Below, piece by piece: positions 21,666 to 32,110 of a DNA stretch of 64,000 nucleotides. The notes below the pieces were generated by a model. The model saw only the letters and a program-made list of their open reading frames with translations. It was not told the DNA's origin and made no database searches. This DNA comes from Haemaphysalis longicornis. Taxonomy: Eukaryota > Arthropoda > Arachnida > Ixodida > Ixodidae. The position numbers and the translations under genes are program-made. The stretch spans positions 41,776,144-41,840,143 of the forward strand of contig CM023457.1 in assembly GCA_013339765.2 (NCBI GenBank), given 5' to 3'. How positions within the stretch are numbered: the first letter of the stretch is position 1; each line of letters opens with the position of its first letter.

Positions 21666-22746
21666 TGTCGACAGGACTAACAAGGCACTAGGGCACAAAA
21701 AGCTCAGAAGGCATGATCATACACTGAAGCGTTCAACATGGCAACAACCAGACCGCCCGTGTAGAAAAATACGCGCCGATGCGTGCACAGTACATGATGC
21801 ACATGTCTACACCCATTAGGCTGCACAGAATACAAATTTAGATCATATTTTAAAACCGGGACATTGACGGCCCCCACAAACAGGGCAAAATATTTGGTAG
21901 ATGAAGTCAACGCCTACCTAGAACAGTGAAGGGGTACAATTTAGAGACTGTACATCGTGGCCACAAATCCCAGGTGGACGGAGCACAGCAGTTCTTTAAG
22001 TAAAGTCTGATCGGGGCCGGACCGCCTTCCTTGTGGCGTCACAGGTGATGATGCACTCCCAGCGGGCTTGCCGATGTCCGCTAGATAAGATACGTGAAAA
22101 ATGTTCCATATGCCAGTGGACAATATTCTTGGGTTTCAAAAACACTGGCTGGTTGACTAGAACTGGTTGTCCACTGGACAGGGCTGGTTAGCCGCTGCTT
22201 AAAAAAAGGACACGTGTTTGACTACACCAACACAAAAACACTAGCACGTGAACAGCGATGGGGACCCCTGAAAATTTATGGAGTCGTGGTTTATTCGCCA
22301 TGACCCAACGGTGTGCAATACTAATCATGACCCCCTGCCGGATGTTTACGGTGCGCCTGACAAATAGGTTGTTTGTGTCTTTTACGGGCCTGTTCGTTAC
22401 TTGCGATGCCACCCGCATAGGTGGCGAAACGTCTTATGATTTTGTTTTAAACGCTGTTGAGTAAAGCCGGTGTTTTTGAAACCCAAGAGATAAGATACGG
22501 GCCACGCAGTGACAGTCGTCAGTCAGCAAAGCGGCTGTCTGCACGGGTGATGCTTGGAACCTAGAACGGTGAAGGGGTACAACTTCGCGACTGTACATAG
22601 TGGCCGTAAATCCCCTTGATGTCGTATGGAGCGGCCTTCAGTCAATTTTCTGAATGCGTATCACAAGTCTAGTTTTAATATTAATATGAATTCTGACCAC
22701 TCACAATACATAGGTCGTTTTCTTTGTAGTATTTTAATAGTGAGAA
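21666..22746. other. Intron with 55-bp direct repeats
   Basis: CCTAGAACAGTGAAGGGGTA and the following 35 bases (about 21917-21972) recur with changes at about 22560-22617. No coding sequence was recognised between them. Segment B has the same arrangement (about 49216 and 50106). Confidence 0.55.
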
Positions 22747-22923
22747 ATGTCTTACGAGGTGTGTTTGAACGACACTCGTTTTGCAACGTCAGTAAGACCG
22801 GTGTATAAAAATATAGATGATGCAGCGTTTGAGTTAAGCGCAGATCCAAGTAGAAGCGAGAAAGAGCTAATTGTTCTCGCATTGCTACTTTGTGCTCGAC
22901 TGCATCGACATTATGACTGGTGA
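22747..22923 (+). pseudogene. Small ORF of unknown function, truncated copy A
   Basis: It reads 58 codons to a TGA at 22921-22923. The paralogue at 50279-50506 has TGG there and continues to 75 residues. Both begin MSYEVCLNDTRFATSVRPVY and contain a leucine/arginine-rich stretch before YDWW. I do not recognise the family; a Harbinger-type transposase N-terminus is only a weak resemblance. It lies in the last intron, upstream of an AATAAA at about 22988, and could be a transposon relic. Confidence 0.3.
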
Positions 22924-23354
22924 CATGTGAAATACGTTCAATGTGAAGCAGCGAGCAGTGGTCCAGTGCGTTAGGCAATTTTTGAAAATAAAACCCTCAT
23001 TTATGTTTGTTATCCATTCTTACTGCCTTACCACATCCGCCACTACGTCTCTTGATTCGTTCAATAGATATGTACGATCTGGTTTTATTTCATCACCTTT
23101 TTGTATGTTAGTTGCATCATTACCAATCTTAAAACCTGCACAGTATTCGCTCAATAAAGCAAACCGGAACGCGTTGCGGAAGGATTTCTTTTCGCGCAAC
23201 ATTTCTGCTTCCAATTACTTTTTTTAAACGCGTCATGACTCCGATATGAGCTTATCAATAGAATTAACCTTCGTGGGAAATTCTGAGACCACATTTTGCG
23301 GGCTTCACGACGAGCAACGTCTCACCTGTGTTTTTGCTTTTTTTGTAGCTTCAG
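22924..23354. other. Intron 3' end before exon d
   Basis: No feature other than the splice acceptor TTCAG at 23350-23354. An alternative AG six bases upstream (23347-23348) would break the phase. Confidence 0.6.
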
Positions 23355-23833
23355 GCGTGATCATTCGAGCAAGTGAGGACAAAGACCAACTGCTGAAAAA
23401 CTTTGACAACCAAACGCAAATCACCAGTGTTGTGGAGGGCAATCTCGATCCACTTCCGCCTGGTTCCAAACACGTCGTAACCATCGCCCTGCCTTCAACA
23501 TTCGCAAGTCTTGGAGGTGACGGAGAATATAGATGGAGTGCTTCGATAGCAATTCGCGTCATGAACAGTTACGGGCTGAGTTCCACGACCTCGTGGGTTG
23601 TGGATGTCTCGCACACGGCTCTGGGCATTGAAACTTGGGTGACTGCCACGACCGGAGCTGAGGAGACTGTCACGACAGAAACAGCGGCCCCTAAAGACAA
23701 AAAGGACAGCGAGTACGTCGGCATGGTTCCCGTTAATGTGTGTTGGCATCATAATTTTACTGGTGGGCTGCTGGTTCTCCTGGCTGCCTATATCACAGCT
23801 ATCAGGAAAGGAATGAAGGAACGCCCCGAATGA
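23355..23833 (+). CDS. CLCA: CLCA-family protein, locus A, exon d (fibronectin-like domain and C-terminus; frame-disrupted tail)
   Basis: The first two bases complete a glycine begun in exon c, then VIIRASEDKDQLLKNFDNQT follows. This is equivalent to the family's KYIIRISxSILDLRDxFxxxxxVNTT. The domain continues through LPPGSKHVVTIALPS and RWSASIAIRVMNSYGLSS to a Thr/Glu-rich stalk. Compared with locus B (50903-51441) there is one extra base near 23714, two extra near 23766-23772 and two missing near 23813-23820. The outer half of the membrane helix therefore reads VGMVPVNVCWHHNFTGG instead of a hydrophobic run, and the protein stops early, without the B-type cytoplasmic tail. Either the anchor is lost in this copy or the assembly has indel errors. 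A polyadenylation signal follows at 24023. Confidence 0.8.
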
Positions 23834-24022
23834 GCTCCTGACTGGAGAGGCTTCTAAAAGCCAGGAAGAACCTTTGACAAAAACGGTTGGATAGTCTGTG
23901 ACATTGTGTGCTTGTTTTGGACAGCGATGTTCCTTCACCTGTGTGTTCCTTCCCTTGTTCCTTGTGTTCCTTCCCAATGTGTGTGTTCCTTCATGATGTT
24001 TCTTTACTTGTTTCTTAACCCT

Positions 24023-24028
24023 AATAAA
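24023..24028 (+). promoter_or_regulatory. Polyadenylation signal AATAAA, locus A
   Basis: It lies about 190 bases after the stop of exon d and is conserved at 51568 in locus B. Confidence 0.7.
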
Positions 24029-24066
24029 GTGTAACAAATGAAGAAAAGCGCCGTTTGCAGACAGGC

Positions 24067-25577
24067 AGGGGTGAGACAGCTGCGCACAATGCGCAGTTTT
24101 GATACAAATTTCTTTTCCTGAAAAGCTTGAAAATTGCAAACATTGCGCCCAACTGCTCCAAAACAGTCCGAGAGCCAAGGATTTTAACGCTCCCGTCAGT
24201 TTCACTGAGGAAAAATGCTTACCGACGACATAATTTTCCAGCACCCCCAAAGTGATGCTGTATGTAAAAGTTTAATTGATTAGTTGTTCTGAATGTCACT
24301 GTGTCGTGTTGCGGAAGTTTTATTCGGTGAGTTTTTTTAAGTTTTCCCATCGAAAATCATTCCAAAGTCTTGTAGAAAAAATATCTGTGTACTGAGGCGC
24401 CAAACTACTTGTGTAAGTTGATGAAAAAACAGCAATTTCGGAGCTCGGTATCTCTGGAACGACATTACTGGGCGCGCCATCTTTGTGTGGGGAAGATAGG
24501 GAAACATGGCCTCCGGGTAAGGAAGTTGCTCGTGGTTCAGGCAGAGCGCTCTTCGCCAATTTCTACCGTGGTGGTGTTCAGGGGGGGGGGGGGGGGCTGG
24601 GGACTACATTTAGTCATTTGATGTGTTGCGGGAAGTTGCGCGACTCGAAAGACGGGAGTTCATCAAAAACGTGTTGTCCGCGAATTCGCCGTGTTTCGGC
24701 CTTGAGTGTGAGGTGGGGTGCGTGCTTTAAGTGAAATTACGGACATCGTGGCGGTGTTTAAAATGCTGAGTTAGTGCTGCCTTTGACAGCGAGCGAGCGG
24801 CGGCAATCGGATGGTTGACATTGCTGAAGTGGCGGCGCAGGCTACATCTCCGTAAAATGTTCAAGCAGTGCCCGATAGCGGGATGGGCTATTATTGCACG
24901 ATAATAATAAAGGGTAATGTATCTGAAGTGAAATTTAATGCCAAGCGGGAGGTGGCTAAACATACTAACGTTACTCAAATTACGATCGTAGTGAACGTGC
25001 ACCTAGGGGACTGAAATTGGAGGGACGACGACTGTCACCTCGCTTTGCTCAACTTCTGCCCTGGCTCTACTTTTGGGCGTAAATCCGAGTCTGGGATTAC
25101 AAAAATAAAAATTTCGGCCTTCACTTAAAATCAATTCCATATTTTCAGCGGTTTCAATATTTTCGATATTCGGTTTCGATATTTTCGAATTCGGTTTCGA
25201 TATTTTCGATACGGTTTCGATATTTCGGTTTCGATATTTTCGGCATTCGATATTTTCGATATTTCGATATTACGGTTTCGATATTTTCGGCATTCACTTA
25301 AAATCAATTCGATATATTTCTAACGGTTTCGATATTTTCAACTACCTATGCATTGAGCGAATTTAAAATTGTTTTTACGACGGTAGCACAGTTCGTACCT
25401 TGTGATACTCTGTTAGAAAAAACTATTGGATGGCTGTTTCACTGATATGTACATTAAAAATCAATTAAAAAATTCACTCCTCCCCCAAGTTGCCAAAAAT
25501 CGTTCTTCTGCTCCAAAATTGTGATTTTGCTGCTCCAGAAACTGCTCCCAAATCTGATTCAGCTGTCACACCCCTGT
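24067..25577. mobile_element. hAT-like non-autonomous element with CAGGGGTG ends, segment A
   Basis: The left end is CAGGGGTGAGACAGCTGCGC. The right end, AGCTGTCACACCCCTG, is its near inverted complement. The interior has CTGCTCCAAAACAGTCCGAG, a subterminal motif style common in hAT elements, and a TTCGATAT satellite. I could not find a clean 8-bp target duplication. A left-end fragment of the family is at 13483, and a copy with a replaced left end is at 52008-53354. Confidence 0.6.
25140..25345. repeat. TTCGATAT-type short tandem repeat, segment A
   Basis: Irregular repeats of TTTCGATATTTTCGG. The paralogue at about 52970-53095 is shorter. Confidence 0.8.
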
Positions 25578-25589
25578 ACAGGGTTAGAC

Positions 25590-26511
25590 CACTCCTGCCT
25601 TGGGCGAAAGATGTCTCCAAGTATACGCCGTTAGCACAGTGGCCGGGATAATTGGAGTCTATGTAGCAGCCTTTTGCCCTTCAGTGAGCGTAGATAGGCT
25701 GATGGTTATTGAATGATGCGATGTATGATGATTATGATGAATGGAAAAGAGATGAAGCGTGCGACTCCCCAGCCACTCCTGGGTCGGTCTCTCTGACGTG
25801 ACAGGATCTTGTTCGTAGCGATTGGATTCGAGCGTACAACTGTTGAATGATGTGGGAAGTCCACCCTCTGAAAACTATTTTAGTGCTCACTCTATGACGT
25901 CACCGTTGACGTCACTTAGCAAGAAAGTAGAATGTTTTTTAATGTTTGTGCATTTTTTGGCCAGAACACGTGTTGGTGGCCAAAGTAGAGCTTAGTGAGT
26001 CAGCAAAGGCCCTCCTTGAAAGTTTAACGAGTGTGTGTTTTTGCGCTTACGGTCCCTTTAATTATAAGAAAAGTGGTTTAACTGGGATTGAATTCAGAGG
26101 AAAGGAAAGCTTCTACAGCACCCCCTTCTTTAGAAAGCACCAGATGGACTGCCTTGATTGTGGCAGACGGTGTGACAGCAGACGCTTTCTTGTTTCGTGC
26201 TGGGATCACTGAACAATAAGCAGTGGTTTAAGTGACTCAAGGCATTGGAACAAGAGATGGAATCCAAGCCTTACCGCAGAGGATCCAACAGGCTGAATAG
26301 GTACATTGTGTTAGATTAGCCCTGTAGATGTTGAGTCGCATTAACTCGCCCTTCCTTTATTTGCCTAGCGGCCACGTCTGAATAGTTTGTAGGCCGTTCA
26401 GTTCACGAATTTCTATATTCAATGCAGAAAAATTCCATACTTAGAGGTTTAAGCAGTGTCAGTGTTTACAGAGGATAAGAAAAAAAGTTCTATAGAATAC
26501 CTATTACAGAA
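25590..26511. other. Intergenic, end of segment A and beyond
   Basis: Segment A/B similarity ends at about 25613. No gene is recognised after that. Confidence 0.5.
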
Positions 26512-27935
26512 ATCGCGTCGTGTCCTCATTTGCCTATAAAAAATAATAAATATATGAGGCATTTTCAAACAAGAAGGTGAAATAATAATCTCTGCACTGA
26601 AAGAGGTTTTTTCTTAGCCTTTATAAATGATTTTGAGCTATGCTTTAATACCTGAAATTAAAAAACAAATTAAAAACAACAATTAAAAAATTTCTTTGGA
26701 AATCTCTCTTGTGCTCCTTGTTGGTGTTTTGTGTGGGGCTCCTGGATTTTTGCTTTTACATCTGTGTTGGTGTTCCTTGGGATTGAGCGTGCAGGCGTGG
26801 GCAGTTTTGGTGTGGGCGGTTGGTTGCGATTGAGTTGGGGCATTTGAGTGGTGCTGTTGCGGTTTTGCATAGTGGGGTTTCCATCGGGTTGGAGGTTTTT
26901 TTGGAGTTTATTGGGGTGGTTATCTGCTGATTTTTCGAAAGGGCTGGGGGGATGGGTAGCCAAGTGGGTTTGTGTGTGCATCGGACGACGAAGTGATTTT
27001 TGTTTTTTTGGGAAGCGCGTTCAGGTGTTGGGGTTAATATGTATTTTGTTTCGCAGTTTGCTTTTTGCGGTAGCGGTCTCGTGGGGATGCGAAGGGGAGT
27101 GGAGTGGTTTGTTTAGGAGCGTCCGATAGTGGCTGGTTTTGTGAGTTACAATGTCCACTGCTGATCGGCGATGGGAGGGTTCGTGGGCTGGCCGTCTCTT
27201 TGGGGCTGCAGCGGGTCTTTTCGTGCGATTTTCATTTGTTAGAGTTGATGGGGGAAATGTCTTCAATTCTTAGACTGTTTGTGCGGATCAGGCGGTTTCG
27301 TTCGGTTGCATTTCGGTTTTGGATAAATTTTAGCTTTGATGTCCGAAAGTGGGCCCTGGTATTGGTGGCTGGCGTCACCGTTGTATGTCACTTAGCGGTA
27401 AGTATACTTTTTTTTAGGATGATGTCTCCCGATCACGATTGGCTGTGCCAAAACTTGCGCTTAGTCTTATGAAAATCCTTGGCTGCTGTGTCTTCTTTGC
27501 TGTCCGGTCCCATGATTTCTGTGTCTTGTGGGAATGAGTTAACCAAGTTTCTGTTTACCCTGATTGCACACTGATGGTGCATGACGGTTGCGGTGGGGGG
27601 ATGTTGCATGCGGCTGGGTAGGATGGCAGAGGAGTGGCAGGAGGGATTGGTTGGTCAGATCTGCTGGTCCAGTTGGCTTGAGGAGTAGGATTCTGGGTGA
27701 ATGGTACATTTTGGTGTCTTAATTTTTATTTGTGTTCTGTTCGCAGGTCCGTTTCGTGGTAGTTGTGTGGCTATGGAAGGTAGTGTCGAATTCTGTATTC
27801 TCCGGGGGGCCCCCAGCTGGGTGGGTGACGCCGTTTAGGAGAGTTGGTTGCTATTACAGTAGGATCGCGTCGTGTCCTCATTTGCCTATAAAAAATAATA
27901 AAGGTTTGAGGCAGTTACAAACAAGAGGTGAAATA
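26512..27935. repeat. Direct repeats of about 74 bp flanking a G/T-rich insert
   Basis: ATCGCGTCGTGTCCTCATTT with GCCTATAAAAAATAATAAA, and the following GAGGC and AAACAAGA blocks, occur at 26512-26585 and again at about 27866-27937. The 1.3 kb between is strongly G/T-rich on the plus strand. Its minus strand holds open stretches rich in Pro, Lys, Asn and Gln (26981-26670, 27266-27021), perhaps a decayed ORF1 of a retroelement. I cannot name the family. Confidence 0.5.
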
Positions 27936-27937
27936 AT

Positions 27938-29880
27938 AATTTTACTCGTGTGAGGGGTGTTTTAGTGGGGGATGTTCGGACGAACTCCTTCCTTCTTAAC
28001 TATCGATCAAATTTTTTCAATCACTTTTCGATCTCCTTTTGTAGCGCCTTTTCATAGCATTTCATAGCATTCCAGGCATTGCTCGAACAAGTAAAGCTGG
28101 TTCGGAGTTAGATCAGAAAATCGCCTTTCAAAATCAGTTTCGTTTCATTTTTGCAACGCCTTTCAAATCAGTTTTTGTTTTCATTTTTGCAACGGAAGCG
28201 TGATTTTTTAACACACTTTTGAATCACCTGGGTGTGGAAAAGGGGCGTGGTCATCGCGCGTCACTTCTACCAACGAAGAATGCGTGCCACTCGTGATCGC
28301 TCTGCACCAGCGTTTGTTTTTTGCTATCAGGGCGTGAATGGTGAACCAGCAAACGATTTTCAATCGTCAGGTTTGCGCTCTGACAGTAATAATCCCAGAA
28401 ATCGGCTGAAAATGTCAAGCAGTGCCTGGTTGCAAAGCTACTTATGATTTTAGGGAGTTTTATTGCCTTGCGCACTTTTTCCAAGTTCTGTGGTAGTTCT
28501 ACTTACCCCAGGACCATTCCGCGAACAGTTTACAACAGTTTCGGTTTCGTTTTCTGGATCGCGAAATTCATATTTAGCGCTACTATGCAGCTACCCAACT
28601 TCAAGGCTACCTCCCATGGCGCCTGGAGCGTCCGCGACCGATCCTCGAACAAAGCACCCCGCTCCTGATTTCCCACCACCATAACCCGATTTCTGCGATA
28701 AGAACTTCAGATGCAAGTCAAAAGATCACACGCAGTCGCCCGATATCTGTTCCGCCGAGGACAGCGCTTCAAACCGGCCTTACACTGCCAGGTGTTCACC
28801 TTCCGGTTTCGTGTCCATGCGAGGGTATATCCGGCGCTCTAATGGTGCTGCTTTGTTGAACTGTCTATTCGGACGGAGTCTCCGATAAGTTTTTGTACTG
28901 TTTCATTTGAAACTGTAAGGTGGCGCTGCAATAGAGGAGGCTCGTTGTGCTGATATTTTTCATTGCGCAACTGCTACTCTGCCAAAGATCGCAGGGCACA
29001 ATTCTAGCGCATCATACCTCATTTCTGTGAGCAAGGCTACAATTGCGAGTAAGATGATGATATTAAAGCTCAGCTTTATGTTTTCAAAGATAACTGACCG
29101 TGATTCATCAAGCATCAACCACGGCGTTCCGTTTTCAACTTCATGCATGGTTTTTTCCGCATCGCGTGCTTGTGCCAAATATTGTGCTCGCTGTAAATGC
29201 AAAGTCGGTCATTGCGAAGATGTTTTTACTTTATGTGGGGGCAAATTGGTGCCTCTGATAATGTCAAACTGCCAGATTTATTGCAAGGAACCACATGAAA
29301 TTGCACATTTTGAATTGGAAATTGGGCTTCACTGCATGACACGAGCACCCTGCGTGCTAACATATCTGACAAACTGTTCCGCACAAGTCGGCATTTTTCT
29401 AGGGCGTGTTTTTGAAATGTTTCCCTACAAAATGTATGTGTAATTTTTTCTACTACTGGTGGTTTGATATACACAACTCCTTTTTAATCTTTTTTTTTCG
29501 ACAGCTTGACAAAAATTTTGATTTTAAAATTTTTTTTACAACTATATGTAAAAACATTTAAAAAACTGGTGTTATTGGAAAGGCCGTTAAATAATCTGCA
29601 TTTTGTGTTCCTGTAATTAGTGCCTAACCAATTTTTTAGCAGAAAAAAAGTTTTATTGGATTTCTCAAAATGGTCAATTTTCCGGCGGTAGCGAGAGAGT
29701 TAAACGCCAACTGCACTCAAAATTTCGACCGCGCGAAATCACTGTTCCTACATTGTTTGACTAAAAAGACCGCGATGTACGAAGTATGACGCCTAAAATG
29801 TGCGTAATTACGCCGCAAGCGACCAGCAAAAATCGACGATTTTGAAAACGAAACTGGGCAAAACGCGGCCATTACGGGCA
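27938..29880. other. Intergenic, no gene confidently recognised
   Basis: There is a 138-codon open frame at 29027-29443 (plus) with several cysteines, without recognisable homology. Near 28405-28470 a TGCCTGGTTGCAAAG stretch vaguely recalls the start of a THAP zinc finger but is frameshifted. Neither is called as a gene. Confidence 0.4.
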
Positions 29881-30310
29881 GGCGGAAGTGACGTATCAGC
29901 CGTCGGCGCAAGCGGCCAGACGGCCTGGCCTGACGGCGCGAGCTTTGCGGACCGGCCGACGCGGCCGGCTCGGCCAGCCAGGAGGAGGGTGTGAGCGCGC
30001 GCGAGCGGGGGTGTGGGAAGCGCGCGGAAAAGCGAGCGCTTGTCCCGCAAGCACGCCAGCTAGCAGAACACCGCGTAGGCATGATGCCGCGATGACACTC
30101 GAAAAGGAGAGAACCGTACGGTTAACAAAGCCTCTTCGGAGCCATGAAAGCCAGGCGTACCGGCGCGAATGTGGCCTCCGCGATCGGCTACCGGCGGCGC
30201 GCCGCCGGCAGCAAATCGCGGAGGCCACGGGCGCGAAATACGAGTTTCCTGGATTCTCCCGCTGCGAGGCAGGCCGATCGGCCTCGACGGCTGGCATGTC
30301 ACTTCCGCTA
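29881..30310. mobile_element. GC-rich element with inverted ends
   Basis: GCGGAAGTGACGTATCAGCC (from about 29882) is matched in inverted orientation by a sequence ending at about 30310 (GGCTGGCATGTCACTTCCGC). The interior is GC-rich. Long open frames on both strands here reflect base composition. Confidence 0.55.
30172..30227. repeat. GC-rich hairpin
   Basis: TGGCCTCCGCGAT at 30172-30184 pairs with its complement ending at 30227. The centre CCGGCGGCGCGCCGCCGG (30191-30208) is a perfect palindrome. Confidence 0.85.
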
Positions 30311-30906
30311 AATGGCTGGTTGGAGACAGCCAAGGGCAGAGTGCCTTTGTCGTCTGCAAGGGCATTCTTTTGAGTGCTGCTGAACTGAATAACCACGCAT
30401 TGCACAGAGCTACCGTCACGTCGAAGTAGTTCTCATAGTACCTACTACACATTTCGAAGGCATTTAGCAAGGTGAAATTTGTGAGTGCAGTTGGCCTTTA
30501 AATAATTTAGGACGGCCACACACCGGAGCTCCCACAAAACTTGGTGGCGTCCATTTTGGAACGATGTTAATGAGTGCGGTTCTGCCATTCCACATCACAT
30601 GGTGATACCTTTCACTTCCGTGGGTTTCGAACATCAGCGGCACCGCTCTGCAGCATGAACTCTTCGTTTTTACGAGGAAAACGACGAAGAAGTTGCGTCT
30701 CCATATGGAGACAGTGACTAAAAGGGGTAGAGTGCAGTTGCTGAAGGCCACTTGAAATAAGTGCCGTGATGTCAATATAACTGGAATTTTTTTCAGCGGC
30801 GTTCTTTGTGCATCCTGAATGGGATTATAGGGCAGGCACTCTTTGAAGCGACAAAGTATCCTGCCTAAACACACTTTTTGATGAGGTGGGTATGTGTTCG
30901 TTCCAG
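30311..30906. other. Upstream intron of CLCA locus B
   Basis: No exon recognised. It ends in the acceptor TTCCAG at 30901-30906. Confidence 0.5.
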
Positions 30907-31013
30907 CGTACGTGTTTGTGCACGAGTGGGCCCACTTGAGGTATGGCGTGTTCGACGAGTTCGGAAGCCTTGGTGATGCAGCCTATCCGCCTCTTTACTG
31001 TCAGAATGGCTCG
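30907..31013 (+). CDS. CLCA: CLCA-family protein, locus B, exon with zinc metallopeptidase motif
   Basis: This 107-base exon encodes YVFVHEWAHLRYGVFDEFGS and then LGDAAYPPLYCQNGS. HEWAHLRYGVFDE fits HExxHxxxGxxDE, the zinc-binding catalytic signature of the N-terminal CLCA domain responsible for self-cleavage in characterised members. All motif residues are present. The exon enters with two bases of a split codon and leaves in phase 0 at the donor GTGAGT (31014). It joins in frame with 35043. The preceding N-terminal exons, including the signal peptide, were not found between 25.6 and 30.9 kb; they may be short or diverged. It lies downstream of locus A's polyadenylation signal in the same orientation, so it belongs to a second, tandem gene. 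Confidence 0.87.
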
Positions 31014-31416
31014 GTGAGTACATTTGTGATTTGTACTGGTCACAGGGAGTGAACAAAACCCTTTTATGTCCCTGGCTACTTCCCTTGCACGGCTCGTGTG
31101 CAAAAAAAAAAAAATGAATCTTGCTCGACCTCTTAAGGGGAGACGCGTGTCTTGGAATCCCGAAATATGACCAAAAAATTGATTTTTCAAAACTGCCATT
31201 TTCGGAAAGTAGAGCTATTTTTCTTTCTGTCGTCCAAATATCCAGACCCAAGAGTACATATTTGAGCCATGATTTCAATTTATAGCACTGACAACTGCTA
31301 AAATCGGCCAGTATTCAATGTGAAAATAGCATTTTTTCGACGGCTTGCTGCTCGGGCTCTACATGCGCTGTGGCGTCCATCTTAATCTCAATAGAAAGGG
31401 CGCCTTTTTTCGTTTT

Positions 31417-31443
31417 CTAATCTAATCTAATCTAATCTAATCG
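31417..31443. repeat. (TCTAA)n microsatellite
   Basis: About five TCTAA units. Confidence 0.85.
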
Positions 31444-31958
31444 ATTGGTTGCGAGTACAGTGTAGACAATTTATAACGTAACCGCTTAGTGTAGGACCGG
31501 ATATGACGCGGGTGTTTTTGACCACCGGTTACCTCCCACAGAACTCAATGCTTAATCATACCGCTTAGAATGTGGTTGGCCAAAGCACAATACCGATTTA
31601 TAGTGCGGTTTTCTGTGGGACTGCTGATCAACCGGCACAGATGGGGCATTGTTTTAGGGTAGTAAAAGAAAAAAGAGGATGAAATCGGCCATCTGACGCA
31701 GCGCGCACCCCTTGCTCTCCTCTAACTGTGACACGGAAAAAAAAAAAACTCCCCCCACCTCCCCGAAGGGGATCGTGCGGAAATGCGAATGCATTGGGTG
31801 CACCGATGGGTGCGCTGCGGCAAGCAGTCGCGGAGAGAGGCGCGCGCTCCACTGCATTTATATATATTTTTCCGAGCGCAGCGAGCGGAGAGAGGGTACG
31901 CGGAGAGGAGAGAGAGACCCGCGCAACACGCCCGCTCCGCGCGCGAGCTCTCTCCGCC

Positions 31959-32110
31959 GAGCTCCGCGATGCTAGCGCCCTCACACGCCCGAGCGCGCTC
32001 CTCCTCTCCACTCACTTCTCCGCTACTCCGCCCGAGCTCCGCGATGCGAGCGCCCTCACACGCCGAGCGCGCTCCTCCTCTCCCCTTGCCCTCCGCTACT
32101 CCCGCCCGAG
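31959..32110. repeat. GC-rich tandem repeat, 75-bp unit, two copies plus a stub
   Basis: GAGCTCCGCGATGC starts at 31959 and again at 32034, followed by AGCGCCCTCACACGCC and CGCGCTCCTCCTCTCC in both. A third start is at about 32108 (GAGCTACCGCG). Confidence 0.8.

Noticed and set aside
28405..28680. THAP-like zinc finger start
   Set aside because: A CxxxC-like spacing appears only if a base is skipped, and no downstream THAP residues are convincing.
29027..29443. 138-codon cysteine-containing ORF
   Set aside because: No family resemblance and no splice or paralogue support. It could be chance in AT-rich DNA.
29888..30405. Overlapping open frames of 161 and 169 codons on both strands
   Set aside because: Open on both strands because of high GC content in a palindromic repeat; no recognisable domain.
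30470..30874. Minus-strand 136-codon ORF near the CLCA exon
   Set aside because: A stretch reading INIVPKW briefly suggested a CLCA N-terminal exon, but it is on the strand opposite to all other CLCA exons and does not extend.
31417..31443. (TCTAA)n as a telomeric repeat
   Set aside because: The arthropod telomere repeat is TTAGG; this five-base repeat differs and is only about five units long.
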